This document shows, in pieces, positions 1-9,466 of a stretch of 32,673 bases of DNA. Under the pieces are notes generated by a model. The model ran no database searches and had not been told where the DNA came from. It worked only from the letters and a program-made list of their open reading frames with translations. The position numbers and the translations under genes are program-made. Position 1 is the first letter of the stretch; each line of letters opens with the position of its first letter. Source of the stretch: Chara braunii (Eukaryota; Streptophyta; Charophyceae; Charales; Characeae). The stretch is taken from the NCBI GenBank assembly GCA_003427395.1, contig BFEA01000436.1, positions 753,022 to 785,694 of the forward strand, read 5' to 3'.

Positions 1-95
1 CCTTGGGACAATCGCAATGCTTGCAGCACTTGACGCAGGGGCCGCCCTTACAGCAGCGCTTCAGTCCGGGCGGGCAGCCGCACGGGACCTTGCAC
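1..95. other. Misplaced copy of part of the cysteine-rich repeat gene
   Basis: Bases 1-95 are identical to 5627-5721, which lie inside the fifth repeat of the cysteine-rich gene on the minus strand. The identity stops exactly where the Tn5 mosaic-end sequence begins at 96. The fragment has no start, stop or flanking gene sequence. With the adapter directly beside it, the simplest reading is one arm of a mate-pair read built into the scaffold end, not a genomic duplication. Confidence 0.9.
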
Positions 96-133
96 CTGTC
101 TCTTATACACATCTAGATGTGTATAAGAGACAG
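96..133. other. Nextera mate-pair junction adapter (two Tn5 mosaic ends, tail to tail)
   Basis: The 19 bases CTGTCTCTTATACACATCT (96-114) are followed directly by their reverse complement (115-133), giving a perfect 38-bp palindrome. This is the Tn5 mosaic end doubled as in the circularisation junction of Nextera mate-pair libraries. It is a reagent sequence, not biology. DNA on its two sides was not necessarily adjacent in the genome. Confidence 0.97.
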
Positions 134-800
134 GAGTATGAGTCCGTACTCGTAGGAGGGTGCATACAAGTGGCAACGTAGACTCTTCGTTTCATAAGAA
201 AAGTTCTTAGGGTCAGTCCTCTGCCTTAGTAGTAGAATTAGTACTCGTACCTCTGCCCTCAATCCCATGTAAAGGGAGAGGAACGTCTTCAGGTTCGGGA
301 AGGGGAACAATTAGAAGAAAGGGCACAACATTTTCCTTTCAACAAAAAAAATTACCAGAATTAAATAATCATTCTAGAGTAAAATTACATTCTAAATTTT
401 AAATTTTCATTCCATCTTAAAAAATGTCCTTTAAATTTTAAAATATTCCGTCTTACTTAAAAACTTTCCTTCCAAAAAATTCAATGGGGTATCCCTTCTT
501 ATTTGAACTGCATACTAGAGATGGACTGAAAGTCAAGATGAGTTCATGGGATATTTTAATTGGACTGTCATTCTAAGTAAGGATTTCCAGTCATAAATAG
601 GTTAATCCAATCTAAATTAGAAAATATTTGTTGGAGTAGAATGAAAGTCTAATGAAAACATTTCATAAACTCGTCCAGACTTTCATTACCTCTTGAACAA
701 ATAGATGTAATTGGAAGGGAATGCTCATATTTAGACAGTAACTTATCAAATTAAATTGGAAATTTTAGAATTGGACGAACATTGAAATGATAATTTATAA
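134..800. other. AT-rich stretch, no gene seen
   Basis: Strongly AT-rich sequence with scattered short A and T runs. I see no convincing coding frame, inverted repeat or tandem repeat. Its origin relative to bases 1-95 is unreliable because of the adapter junction. Confidence 0.6.
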
Positions 801-802
801 AT

Positions 803-1757
803 ATGAAGGATTTTTTTTTATGGAATGTTTTTTCAACTTTCATTTATCGTGGGAATTTTTCTGTTGTTGTTCCCGCTTCACCTCGATCACCAGGTCTAGG
901 CGTTGTAACTCTTGATGGCTATGCTCCAGTTTCACCAACTAATTATAGCATGCACAATACCTTGGATCTTATGTCCACTTCTATTTTGATCCCGCTAGGC
1001 GCCGCGGGTGGGATCAATGTCTTTGACCTTGTCTCTTCATTAGAGACTAGCATTCAAGGTGAGGTCTCTCTAAGATAAGGGATAGGTCAGCATAGTGATG
1101 TTGCACCGTCATTCCCTCATCAAGGCCAAGGACTGCCCCCATGATTTTGGTAACGGGAGATCAGTTCAAAAATTGAACGATCTTTTCTTTTGGCCAAAAA
1201 TCTTGAGGGAAAGTGCACTAGTAAGCGAGTTCATCACAGTGAACAACAAGCAGGGCCCCCTTAAGATCTCTGTCTTGACAATGGACGACATACCGTCATC
1301 CTCTATTCCGTTGCAAATGGTAACAAAGTATCTGAGTAGGAGATATGAGATCCGCATCAAGAGCGGCTACTACACGCTGCGACTCGGTCCTTCCACAAGA
1401 TAACCACCTCAAATGAGTTTTATTTATGTCTATCTCCTGAACGCAAGACCTGTCAAGGTGCCAACCATGGCCGATGTTGATTGAGGGCTGCATTGGTTAC
1501 CCACAAATATCTTTAAATCCTCAAACATCAAAGACCTTAACATGATCTCTGTTGCGGAAGGAATTAGTTGGGAACAATTGGCTGGGCTGCACAAACAATT
1601 GACAGCAATGAGGAATTTTGTTTCAATTTTTCTTAAAATGGCTATCAGACATATGTGGGAAGATAACCTCTCTGCGAATCCGGAGACCCCACTTGTCACT
1701 GAGAACGAAGAGCCAATGCAATATGGGCTTAACGTGACAGGCCATGCCACCATCTAG
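803..1757 (+). pseudogene. Possible decayed upstream ORF (ORF1 region) of LINE copy A
   Basis: Three short open stretches (803-1078, 1095-1403, 1542-1757) lie head to tail directly upstream of the LINE endonuclease and on the same strand. Their predicted products read like protein, for example a hydrophobic and polar mix with few low-complexity runs, but I recognise no domain and see no CCHC zinc knuckle. Position is the main argument: L1-like elements carry an ORF1 ahead of the endonuclease/RT ORF2. The stretch could equally be unrelated intergenic sequence. Confidence 0.25.
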
Positions 1758-1769
1758 TAACCCTCGGTT

Positions 1770-2807
1770 CATTACGTAGAATTTAAACGTATTGGAGACA
1801 ACTGTCAGAACAAGAAATCTTAGTTGAAAACCCGGCTTCATCAGCATAAGATTCAACTTGCTTTACTCCAGGAAACGAAGTTGAATGAAGAAAAGATCAC
1901 GAAATTGGGTAGTTCGTGGAGAGGGAACCAACGGTGGGCACCAGCCGACACGACAAAAGTTGGTGTTGCTATTTTATTCCATAAAGACCTCAACTGCCAA
2001 GTTATTGATGATTTAAACGACTCGCTTGGAAGATGGGTGTTGGTTAAAGTTATAATTAATAATAAGGAATCTGCCTTTATACCTGTATATGTGTCATTGA
2101 CTGTAAAGAACGACAAAAGTTTTAGGTACAAATTTGAACGATTATTTCAGATATCAAGAATCTGATTATTGGAAGGGATTGAAACTTACTAGCATCAAAT
2201 CTTTCCTTTGACTCATCTAGTTGTACAGTGAGTTAGCAGGAATTCAGAAGGTTCAAGAACTGACTTTTTGAGACTAATCTGACATATCCGCATGCTCAAA
2301 CGTTTACATGCATTACACCTCAGCCTCCTCCTCGGACACTCACCCGGTAGCCAGGAAGAGGTTAGATTATTGGCTGATTCATTCACATATCAAGGAGAAA
2401 GTGATGGACATCTCAATACATGCCAACCCTGTCTCAGACCATACGCCAGTCACCATAGACATCTTGCTACTAGGCAACCCTCGATGTCATCGCGATCTAC
2501 CGAGGATATAAATCCGTGACAAATATTGGACGATCCCGGAGTCAAGGAGTGGATCAAAGAATTTTGGAAGGACTGGGGGGAGGCTAGAAAAGACTTCGGT
2601 AGTCCTAAGGAATGGTTTGATAAAGGCATCCTACAGACCACAAAAACGTTAGTATTTTTTAGCTTAAGGCAAAAGAAAGCAATACTAGTAAGAAAGCAGA
2701 ATTTAAAAAGAAGGTAGAATGGACAGAGTTCCAGATGAAGCACGACACCTATGCATTTTCTAATTGGATGAAACTAAGAAACCGGAATCTGAGTGTATAG
2801 GAAGACC
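1770..2807 (+). pseudogene. L1-like LINE copy A: AP-type endonuclease of ORF2 (degraded)
   Basis: The endonuclease (EEP/APE fold) of a non-LTR retrotransposon nicks target DNA to prime reverse transcription. Visible landmarks in order: LALLQETKL near 1855 with the metal-binding Glu of the QET motif; a GVAILFHKDL strand; GRWVLVKV; a decayed GDFN-type motif near 2165-2190 (IIGRD, stop, N); KRLDYWL near 2357; and SDHTPV near 2435, which contains the catalytic Asp-His pair. At least two frameshifts and a stop in the GDFN motif make it non-functional. The stretch 2526-2807 is the linker between endonuclease and RT and is shared with LINE copy B at 22.28-22.49 kb. The element is interrupted at 2808 by an inverted-repeat DNA element. 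No RT core remains in this copy. Confidence 0.85.
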
Positions 2808-3263
2808 TATGTATCACCCGCAAACTCGATGGGCGGGCGGCTGTGATCACGGCCACGGCCCGTTCGCCTGCGGTTGGGTGCGGCCACGACTTCAAGGTAT
2901 TTTTTGAGAGTTAAAAGGTCTATAAAAAAAAAACAAAAATGATCTCGTAGACCTCTTTGATATCTACATTGCGCAATTTGTTTTCCTTTTTTTTTTTGCT
3001 TCATCTTTGAATTTTAAAAATTAAAAAACTAATTTTCCTTACGCAAAAGCTGTTTTTTTTTTTCCCAAGAAAAACTATAAATCTTATTTGTTTTTTATTT
3101 CAAATTAAGTAAAGTTTTTGGACATGACTCCAAGGCAACATTTGTTCAGTTTATTATTTTGCAGCACGTATGTTTTTTCGAGAAGTTTTTTTCTTTTTTC
3201 TTTTTTTCATGGTCGTGGGGTCGCGGCCTCACCCGGGCTTGACTGCCACCGGGGTGATTCATA
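2808..3263. mobile_element. Non-autonomous DNA transposon, copy 1, inside LINE copy A
   Basis: The 456-bp element starts TATGTATCACCC and ends GGGGTGATTCATA, which are imperfect terminal inverted repeats (11 of 12 match). Its ends are GC-rich and its core is AT-rich with poly-T and poly-A runs. There is no transposase frame. A homologous copy sits at the same LINE position at 22493-22958, and a truncated third copy starts at 30405. The left junction has only GACC before the repeat where copy 2 has an 8-bp duplication, so about five bases were probably lost here. The class is uncertain. Confidence 0.8.
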
Positions 3264-3598
3264 GACCTCCACATCAAACAGGGGGAAGAGTGGTTGAAGC
3301 ACTCTACAATGAAGAGGATCACTCAGAATGATCGAATGGCAAAACAGTTAATCCTCAAAGCTACTAAAAAATAGGTCATTCTTTTATTACAAAGTTTTCT
3401 CGTGTGTTTGATCGTTCTCTCCCTATAGCTAAGGAGCCGCAAATTTGTGCACGTATCCTAAGATGTTCTACGAAAAGCTACTTTCTACTAGTAAGGAAAC
3501 TCAGGGCCAACCTCTGGTTAGACCTGAAGAAGAGGAGAAGTTGTGGCATACAGGAATCTCAAAGATGACATCTGCACAAGGAAAGATGTTAGACGGTT
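3264..3598 (+). pseudogene. LINE copy A continued: endonuclease-RT linker
   Basis: This resumes the LINE after the inserted DNA element and aligns along its length with 22959-23280 of LINE copy B, with numerous substitutions. Read in frame it is a charged, helical-looking linker (for example EEWLKHSTMKRITQNDR) interrupted by stops, as expected between the endonuclease and RT of L1-like ORF2. Homology to copy B ends at the GT microsatellite, so the RT is missing. Confidence 0.7.
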
Positions 3599-3602
3599 TG
3601 TG

Positions 3603-3687
<85 letters not shown>
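3599..3687. repeat. (GT)n microsatellite
   Basis: About 44 GT units with two GC interruptions, located where LINE copy A departs from copy B. Any open frame through it is an artefact of the dinucleotide repeat. Confidence 0.97.
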
Positions 3688-3706
3688 AAATCTACTTTTG
3701 AGTTTN

Positions 3707-3916
3707 AAGCGGGAATCTCAGCAAGGCATTCATTGTAGCGGCAAGACTCAAAAATCGGTTGTGTTCTCAGTCCGTGTTTGGGCAGTGCTTACAATGTATG
3801 ATATTCCCAGGAGTGAGTAGCAATCACAGCAAGAACTCAGCAATCACAGCTAGCTCCTTTGCTTGAGCTGAATCTATCGCTGCCAGCTTCGTAAGCAATG
3901 TAATGATAGCATGATG

Positions 3917-3984
<68 letters not shown>
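3707..3984. repeat. GT-tailed dispersed repeat, copy A
   Basis: The unique part (3707-3918) begins with AAGCGGGAATCTCAGCAAGG and is followed by a (GT)n tail at 3919-3984. The same order, with the tail, recurs at 32073-32673, where the unit is longer by roughly 320 bases of internal sequence. The 19 bases TAAATCTACTTTTGAGTTT occur immediately before (3687-3705, then an N) and immediately after (3984-4002). This looks like either a target-site duplication of a retroposed unit or an assembly duplication around the N. Confidence 0.7.
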
Positions 3985-3988
<4 letters not shown>

Positions 3989-4002
3989 CTACTTTTGAGT
4001 TT

Positions 4003-5154
4003 TCTCAATTTTGTTTTTCAAAGTCATGTATCGAAGTTTTTATATAACTTCTTGACATGCACAGTGTTTTTGACAGCCAGTGTGAGAGGGCAGCCCTGCT
4101 GGAGAGGACAGGATCATAGTTGGTGAAGAGAATCCAGCCGATGCAAAACTTGGCCTTCGTTGCTAGGGCTTTAAAAGTAGATCTGGTTGGTCTTACAGAG
4201 AGCATCTGGTTCTTGGAGTTCTTTTGTGTGCTGTTACAGATTTCGGAAAACACGTTCATGATTCATTGACATCCACTCAAGATAATCCTTAAGGCAATGT
4301 CACGACTATGGAACGGCGGAGACAGTGTGAGTGTTACCATCAGTCGTGAGAACGCTATTTGCCTGTAGTTAGCAAAAGTACGTTAGGAAGCAAACTAAGT
4401 CTTGAACTGTATCCATGGGGATCATGGTTCAGCGAACGTTGTTGTCATTGAAGATCCAAGGGTGCGTGGTGGGAAACCCGCAAGAGACAGATGAAGAAAA
4501 GTCGGAGAAAGAGGCTCCGTCGGTCCTACAAATCACACCTTCCGGAAAAGCAGGTTGGGCTGCAGGTTGGCTGGGATCAAGGGGGTTGCGCATCGGACAT
4601 GGGAGCACGCAAAGGCATTCCATCAAGAGCCCCTTTCATGTATTGTACAATTCACGTTCTTAGTCGATCAGCATCCACATATAGGTACTAGAGACAAGAG
4701 AACCATCAACAACACAAAGCAAAGGAGGCGGAGATCGGACAACAGCACTGGGACTCAAAGAAATGGTAACGAGCAAAAATGAGAAATTGATTTCATTGTT
4801 AGCAAACAATAAAGCAGATTCGGCTCGATCTGCTGGGGTGAAGGCTAACAATCTGAGAACAGGAACAGGTTTGGACTCCTCTCTTTACCAATCAATTACG
4901 GCGTACACCGTGTCAAAGCCTCATAGAGGGTCACCCATGACTGCGGGAAACCAAGAGCGCACTGTCGTCGCTCTCTGCACTATGCCTTATCCACGACTCC
5001 CGGTGTTGGCAGTCCCAAGTTCAGAGGCTCGGCTGTCGGTGATGAGCCTAGTTCTATTTTGTCACGACTCATGAAAACTGAAAAATGGAACCTAGTGGCA
5101 ATCATAGCGGATGCAGATCAACCTCGATCCTCCATTGTTTCCTACAATGGAAAC
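4003..5154. other. Intergenic, no recognised gene
   Basis: Mixed-composition sequence with only short unrelated open frames on both strands. None has a recognisable domain, signal peptide or conservation elsewhere in the window. The right-hand end is downstream of the cysteine-rich gene on the minus strand and could include its 3' untranslated region. Confidence 0.5.
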
Positions 5155-5260
5155 CTACCCGCTAAATATGTGAAATCGTTCAACCATTGCTGTAGAGCCC
5201 GCTCTGTGCACCATGTATGAACCAGAGCAAGGTAAGCAAGCTGATTTGCAACGACGCGTA
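5155..5260 (-). CDS. Speculative terminal exon of the cysteine-rich repeat gene
   Basis: If the gene at 5442-6257 is spliced at its GTAAGC donor (intron starting at 5445), a minus-strand CTGCAG acceptor ending at 5261 would give a 185-bp intron. The exon after it keeps the phase and encodes about 35 residues, starting with three closely spaced cysteines (CKSACLPC), to a TAG at 5157-5155. The cysteines are encouraging given the upstream protein, but the exon is short, has no repeat unit, and this is one of several possible AG acceptors. RNA evidence would decide it. Confidence 0.2.
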
Positions 5261-5441
5261 CTGCAGACATCCTCAGCGCTTCGTCCGTTTCTACTAGTGG
5301 TGGTGCTTGAGGAAAGTAGTTATGCTGGATTTGCCCTTCTGGCGAACGGAAAAGCGGCGCCACAGTACTCGTTGCCTGCGCGCAGGGTTGCACCGTCCCT
5401 GAACAAACTTCTTCTACCAGCGCCCTGGATGACGCCATGGC

Positions 5442-6257
5442 TTACTTCCCGAGAGGTGTGACCGTTGCGGTTGCGCAAGGGCGCTCGCACTCTCCCAGGA
5501 CACACTTCTCCCCGGCGGGACACTCACAATCCTTGCAGCACTTCTGGCACGGACCACGGGGCACGCAGCGCTTCTGTCCCTTGGGGCAGCACGGAAGTTT
5601 GCACTGTCCGTTGACGCACTTCTGCCCCTTGGGACAATCGCAATGCTTGCAGCACTTGACGCAGGGGCCGCCCTTACAGCAGCGCTTCAGTCCGGGCGGG
5701 CAGCCGCACGGGACCTTGCACTGTCCGTTGACGCACTTCTGCCCCTTGGGACAATCGCAGTCCTTGCAGCACTTCACGCAGGGACCGTCCTTGCAGCAGC
5801 GCTTCAGCCCAGTCGGGCAGCCGCACGGGGACTTGCACTGTCCGTTGACGCACTTGTGCCCCTTGGGACACTCGCAATCCTTGCAGCACTTCACGCAGGG
5901 GCCGTCCTTACAGCAGCGCTTCAGTCCGGGGGGGCAGCACGGGGGCTTGCACTCTCCCCTGACGCACTTCTTCCCGGGGCCACAGTCGCAGTCCTTGCAG
6001 CACTTCACGCACGGACCGTCCTTGCAGCAGCGCTTCAGTCCAGGGGGGCAACCGCACGACGGCTGACACTCGCCCTTGACGCACTTCTTCCCAGGGCCAC
6101 AGTCGCAATCCTTGCAGCACTTGACGCACGGACCGTCCTTACAGCAGCGCTTCGTCCCAGGTGCGCAGGGACATGGCGCCTTGGCATCAGCGACATGGAG
6201 GCCGCAAGCCAGGACGACCAAACTCGCAACGGCCAAGGCCGCAGTAAACCGACCCAT
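5442..6257 (-). CDS. Secreted protein of six tandem cysteine-rich repeats
   Basis: The frame encodes 271 residues from an ATG at 6257 with A at -3 and G at +4. An upstream in-frame GTG is not used as a start. Residues 1-25 form a classical signal peptide with a hydrophobic core and a likely cut after ADA. Residues 27-257 are six repeats of 38-39 residues (27-64, 65-103, 104-141, 142-180, 181-219, 220-257). Each contains PGxKRCCKDGPCVKCC, a KDCDC or KDCEC step, and a KCVxGxC end, with 10-11 cysteines per repeat and about 66 in the mature protein. Lysine is the other abundant residue. CC, CxC and CxxCC spacings would suit metal binding as in metallothioneins, but a signal peptide and regular spacing equally suit a disulfide-rich extracellular, structural or defence protein. 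I recognise no named family. The sixth repeat is the most divergent and lacks one CC. The stop TAA at 5444-5442 overlaps a GTAAGC donor, so the gene may extend through an intron. Confidence 0.88.
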   Translation of the reverse strand: MGRFTAALAVASLVVLACGLHVADAKAPCPCAPGTKRCCKDGPCVKCCKDCDCGPGKKCVKGECQPSCGCPPGLKRCCKDGPCVKCCKDCDCGPGKKCVRGECKPPCCPPGLKRCCKDGPCVKCCKDCECPKGHKCVNGQCKSPCGCPTGLKRCCKDGPCVKCCKDCDCPKGQKCVNGQCKVPCGCPPGLKRCCKGGPCVKCCKHCDCPKGQKCVNGQCKLPCCPKGQKRCVPRGPCQKCCKDCECPAGEKCVLGECERPCATATVTPLGK

Positions 6258-6411
6258 CTTTGCACCGGGCACGACTTTCGGTTAAGAGGTTATGACTGGT
6301 TGGCGACTTCAAATTTCCAACAGCGCACCCTGCAGCAACAGGACACACAAGCAACCATCGTACAGAGAAAAAGAGAGGCAACGAAGCGATGTGACAAGTA
6401 TAAGTATCACG

Positions 6412-6416
6412 ATTGG
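6412..6416 (-). promoter_or_regulatory. CCAAT box upstream of the cysteine-rich gene
   Basis: ATTGG on the plus strand reads ACCAATC on the minus strand, about 155 bases upstream of the ATG. A weak TATA-like stretch (ACTTATACTT on the minus strand, around 6395-6405) lies between the box and the gene. Position and orientation fit a core promoter, but such short motifs occur by chance. Confidence 0.35.
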
Positions 6417-6710
6417 TCAGCTTCATCATGGCGTCGCCAGCGAACGACTTGCTCGAACCCACGGCGCAGCTGTCTACGACCTCTCTGAGCTACCACGCAA
6501 GCTACGAGCATCGCACTGAGATACAAAACCAAAACGATCATATCAAACAGAGAAGACAAGGATGAGTATTCTCACGGTAAACAGAGAGTGTCAGACCCGG
6601 ACAAAAGAGCGAGATGGAAACGTTGGTCAGGCGCTCGAGGGTTCATGAGCTTCAGACGCGCAGCACATTAGGCGGTGATCGCCATGAGCATCGTCAACTT
6701 GGCAACAACG

Positions 6711-6711
<1 letters not shown>

Positions 6712-6775
<64 letters not shown>

Positions 6776-6850
6776 AAAACACACACACAGAGACAAAAAC
6801 ACACACACAGAGACAAAAACACACACACAGAGACAAAAACACACACACAC
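6712..6850. repeat. (CA)n microsatellite grading into a 20-bp minisatellite
   Basis: About 30 CA units (6712-6771) run into roughly four copies of the 20-base unit ACACACACAGAGACAAAAAC (6761-6840). A few TCAC tetramers follow to about 6861. The array lies about 450 bases upstream of the cysteine-rich gene start. Open frames across it on either strand are low-complexity artefacts. Confidence 0.95.
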
Positions 6851-6861
6851 TCACTCACTCA

Positions 6862-8170
6862 CAGTGACAGCGATTCAGACTGAAGCGGTCAAAGAGAAGC
6901 TGGAGTGGGGGGAGCTCGAACGCGACTCCGCTAAAACAGCGAGGTTGAAAGCCGAAAGAGCAGGAAGGCATTCGAATGCGAAGATAGACACGGGGAGTAT
7001 TAGTATTTGGAGGAACATTTTGCAACGGGAATCTTCTCACTCGGGCGAGGGACTGTCCGAGACCCGCACGCAATCTGCTGTTCGACCCGATGGAAATGTG
7101 GCGTCATGACTTCTGCCTAGTACGCAACAATGCTCAACTGCACACGACGAGACCTCTCTCTCACACTCAGCAAGTAAATTGAGCGCATGATTTTGCCGCT
7201 ACTCGATAGTGCACAGAAAGTTTGACCCAAAAAACGGGAAGATGCGGCAAAAAAGGCAACCAGTTTCAGGTGCAGACCAGGCAGACTAGGCAACACCAGC
7301 AGCTACACCAGCAACACCAGCAAGACAAGCACGACATAAACATACGTTGACAGCGACTGAAAAGCGGTCAAAGCAAACATGCAGAGAGGGGAGGCGGCGC
7401 GCAAGTCCCGTTAAGAAAAGAGTGACGAACTGGTGGAGGGAGAAAATAAAAAACGAACATGAGAAAGAGAAAGGCGGAGAAGTGCCGGGTAGAGAGAACG
7501 TCCATCCTTCGTACTTGTATTTGCAAATCTCACGGAAAGAGACAACGTAAACAGAGGAAAAACGACTCCAAAGAGAACGAGTGCCTTAATTTAGTCCATG
7601 CCACAGAAAGGCGAGGCAGACAAGGAAGAAGAAAACCCGACGCCGGAGAAAGCCGGGACGACATGGGAGAACATAAGAAAGAAGGTAAGATGTGGCTACG
7701 AAATTGCGGACTTAGACAGGAAATAGGAAAAGGACGTAGCGAAAGGACGGCCAAAGGACTAAACAAAAAACGACTTAGGTATTGCTGAAGCGAGTACACA
7801 GAGCCTCCGCTCACCACGTACCTTGGTCCGAAAGGACACAATCGTAATCGCCCCCTACGGTTGCGAGCACGCTTGATCTGGGAAACGTCTGCGATCTCCT
7901 TTTATTCCTTCATCACATGCGCCATCATTTTCGCTACGGCCTGCCTCCACAAGGCCGGCAACGAGGAACTGCTTGCCGCCAAGTACTATACTCCCAGTTG
8001 CAGGTGCTGACGTGCAGTGCTCTCCTGTCTGGCTTTTTCCTTTTTTTTCTGTATACACATCTTACGAAAGGGCGCTTCATTGATCAGACCAGGGGTACAA
8101 GCACCTGCCCGATGAAGGGTCCGAACCTTTCCGCTATGGCTCCAGAGTCCAGACTACCCGAGAGGAGCGT
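6862..8170. other. Intergenic, no recognised gene
   Basis: Purine-rich plus strand around 7350-7760 gives charged, lysine/arginine-rich open frames that lack domains and look compositional. Around 7880-8010 a plus-strand frame reads hydrophobic then polar with cysteines, ending at a TGA, but it has no clear start. I call no gene here. Confidence 0.45.
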
Positions 8171-8210
8171 CGCGTGCTGGTAACTGGGGCCAGCGCGTAT
8201 GCCCCTTGCA

Positions 8211-8294
8211 CACACCATTTCAGTATAAGGGCATACCCAGACTTGGCCCCTTTCACACACCATTTCAGTATAAGGGCATACCCAGACTTGGACT
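8211..8294. repeat. 45-bp direct tandem duplication
   Basis: A 45-base unit starting CACACCATTTCAGTATAAGG (8211) is repeated from 8256, the second copy running about 39 bases. Both contain GGGCATACCCAGACTTGG, which resembles the GGGCA-containing ends of the inverted-repeat elements at 8706 and 9467. Confidence 0.85.
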
Positions 8295-8523
8295 TTCTCT
8301 GCTTATTTCTGGACCGGATTGCAGCTAGATTCATCCAGGTCGGGCTGCGATTGCTACCAGATACATTTAGCAAATGGCCAGTGTGAGTGAGTATGCTCTA
8401 GGAGACCTGTTGATTGCCCTTCCCGCCTTCGATGCACTCGTTTTCGTTTCGTTGTTCTGTGCCATGCGGCGAGGCCAGTACTGCACTGCATACTGCACGT
8501 CTACTCTACGATCTAGGAATAAT

Positions 8524-8649
8524 GGCATCGCCACACCGCTCTTGAAACGAGCAAAGGAAATGGCCAGATGCGTCCGCCACATTTTTGTATTTTTCACATT
8601 TCGAGTGTGGTGTGGCGATGCCCCATCCGCCACGAATTGCGGCGGATGG
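8524..8649. repeat. Nested inverted repeats (MITE-like or stem-loop)
   Basis: GGCATCGCCACACC (8524-8537) is matched exactly by its reverse complement at 8609-8622, enclosing about 70 bases. Directly adjoining is a second hairpin, CCATCCGCC (8623-8631) with GGCGGATGG (8641-8649). Perfect 14-bp arms suggest a small inverted-repeat element or its relic. No coding capacity. Confidence 0.6.
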
Positions 8650-9466
8650 TCAGTAGTGCAACTAGGCCCAAAAAGACAAAAACAAAATGGCGGTGTATCA
8701 TCCCATCTTCTAGTGGAAGGGCATACTCACACGGCGACCCCAAATCCGCAAAACATGTGGATTTGGGAAGGGCCGATTTGAGGTTTTGGGCATGGTTCTC
8801 GTCACACTGCTGTACCTTGTCATATGGGACAAGGTCGCGGCCGTCTGGAGAAATGGGGATTTGCTACTTGGCTGTTCACACGGCGCCATCCACCAAATGT
8901 GCAAGAACTTTTGTGAACGAATTTTTGCCAATTTTTGAAAAAAATGCGAAAAAAAAAAAGGGAATTTGCGGTCAAATGGGCACTGGAATAGTACATTTAC
9001 GAATTTGGTAGATCCGTGTGACCCGTCTTTTCCCCTTTTTCTTGGGATTTGGTGACTAGTGGAGCGAGGCCCGCGTTTCCTCCTTTCGTTTTTTTTTTTT
9101 TTTTTTTTTTGGTCCGTGGGCGCCGTGGGGCAACATGATTTACCTCGTTTGCGGGGCCCTATACTTGCAGGGGTCCCCTCTATATAGTCTTAGTAGTAGT
9201 GGTAGGAAGGTAGAAAGAAGTGAAGAGGTAAATGGAGAGAGAAAGGCGAGAAGAATTTGAGAGGAGAACATACTGTAGTTGAAAAAAAAAGAAAAAAAAA
9301 CTTGGAGTTTATGCGCTCTCTCTCAAAAAAAGAACAAACCCCAAAAAAAAAAAAGAAAAAAAAAAAAGAACAAATTCCCCCCGGAAAAAAAACAAACAAA
9401 CAAAAAAGAAAAGAACAAATGAAAAGTGCAGGTTGCACCACTCGCCATCTGGCACCCGCCATCTGC

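Noticed and set aside
3445-4126. Frames encoding alternating Cys-Val runs
   Set aside because: They are translations of (GT)n microsatellites.
5142-5438. A 98-codon minus-strand frame starting three bases after the repeat gene stop
   Set aside because: It has no signal peptide or domain and would need reinitiation. It is better explained as intron or 3' untranslated sequence.
6258-6272. Start of the cysteine-rich protein at an upstream GTG
   Set aside because: A eukaryotic gene would use the ATG at 6257, which has a good Kozak context and directly begins the signal peptide.
5437-6488. Long plus-strand open frames opposite the cysteine-rich gene
   Set aside because: They mirror the repeat structure of the minus-strand gene, whose Cys/Lys/Gly codons happen to give few stops on the other strand. 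There is no signal peptide or domain, while the minus frame has both signal peptide and regular cysteines.
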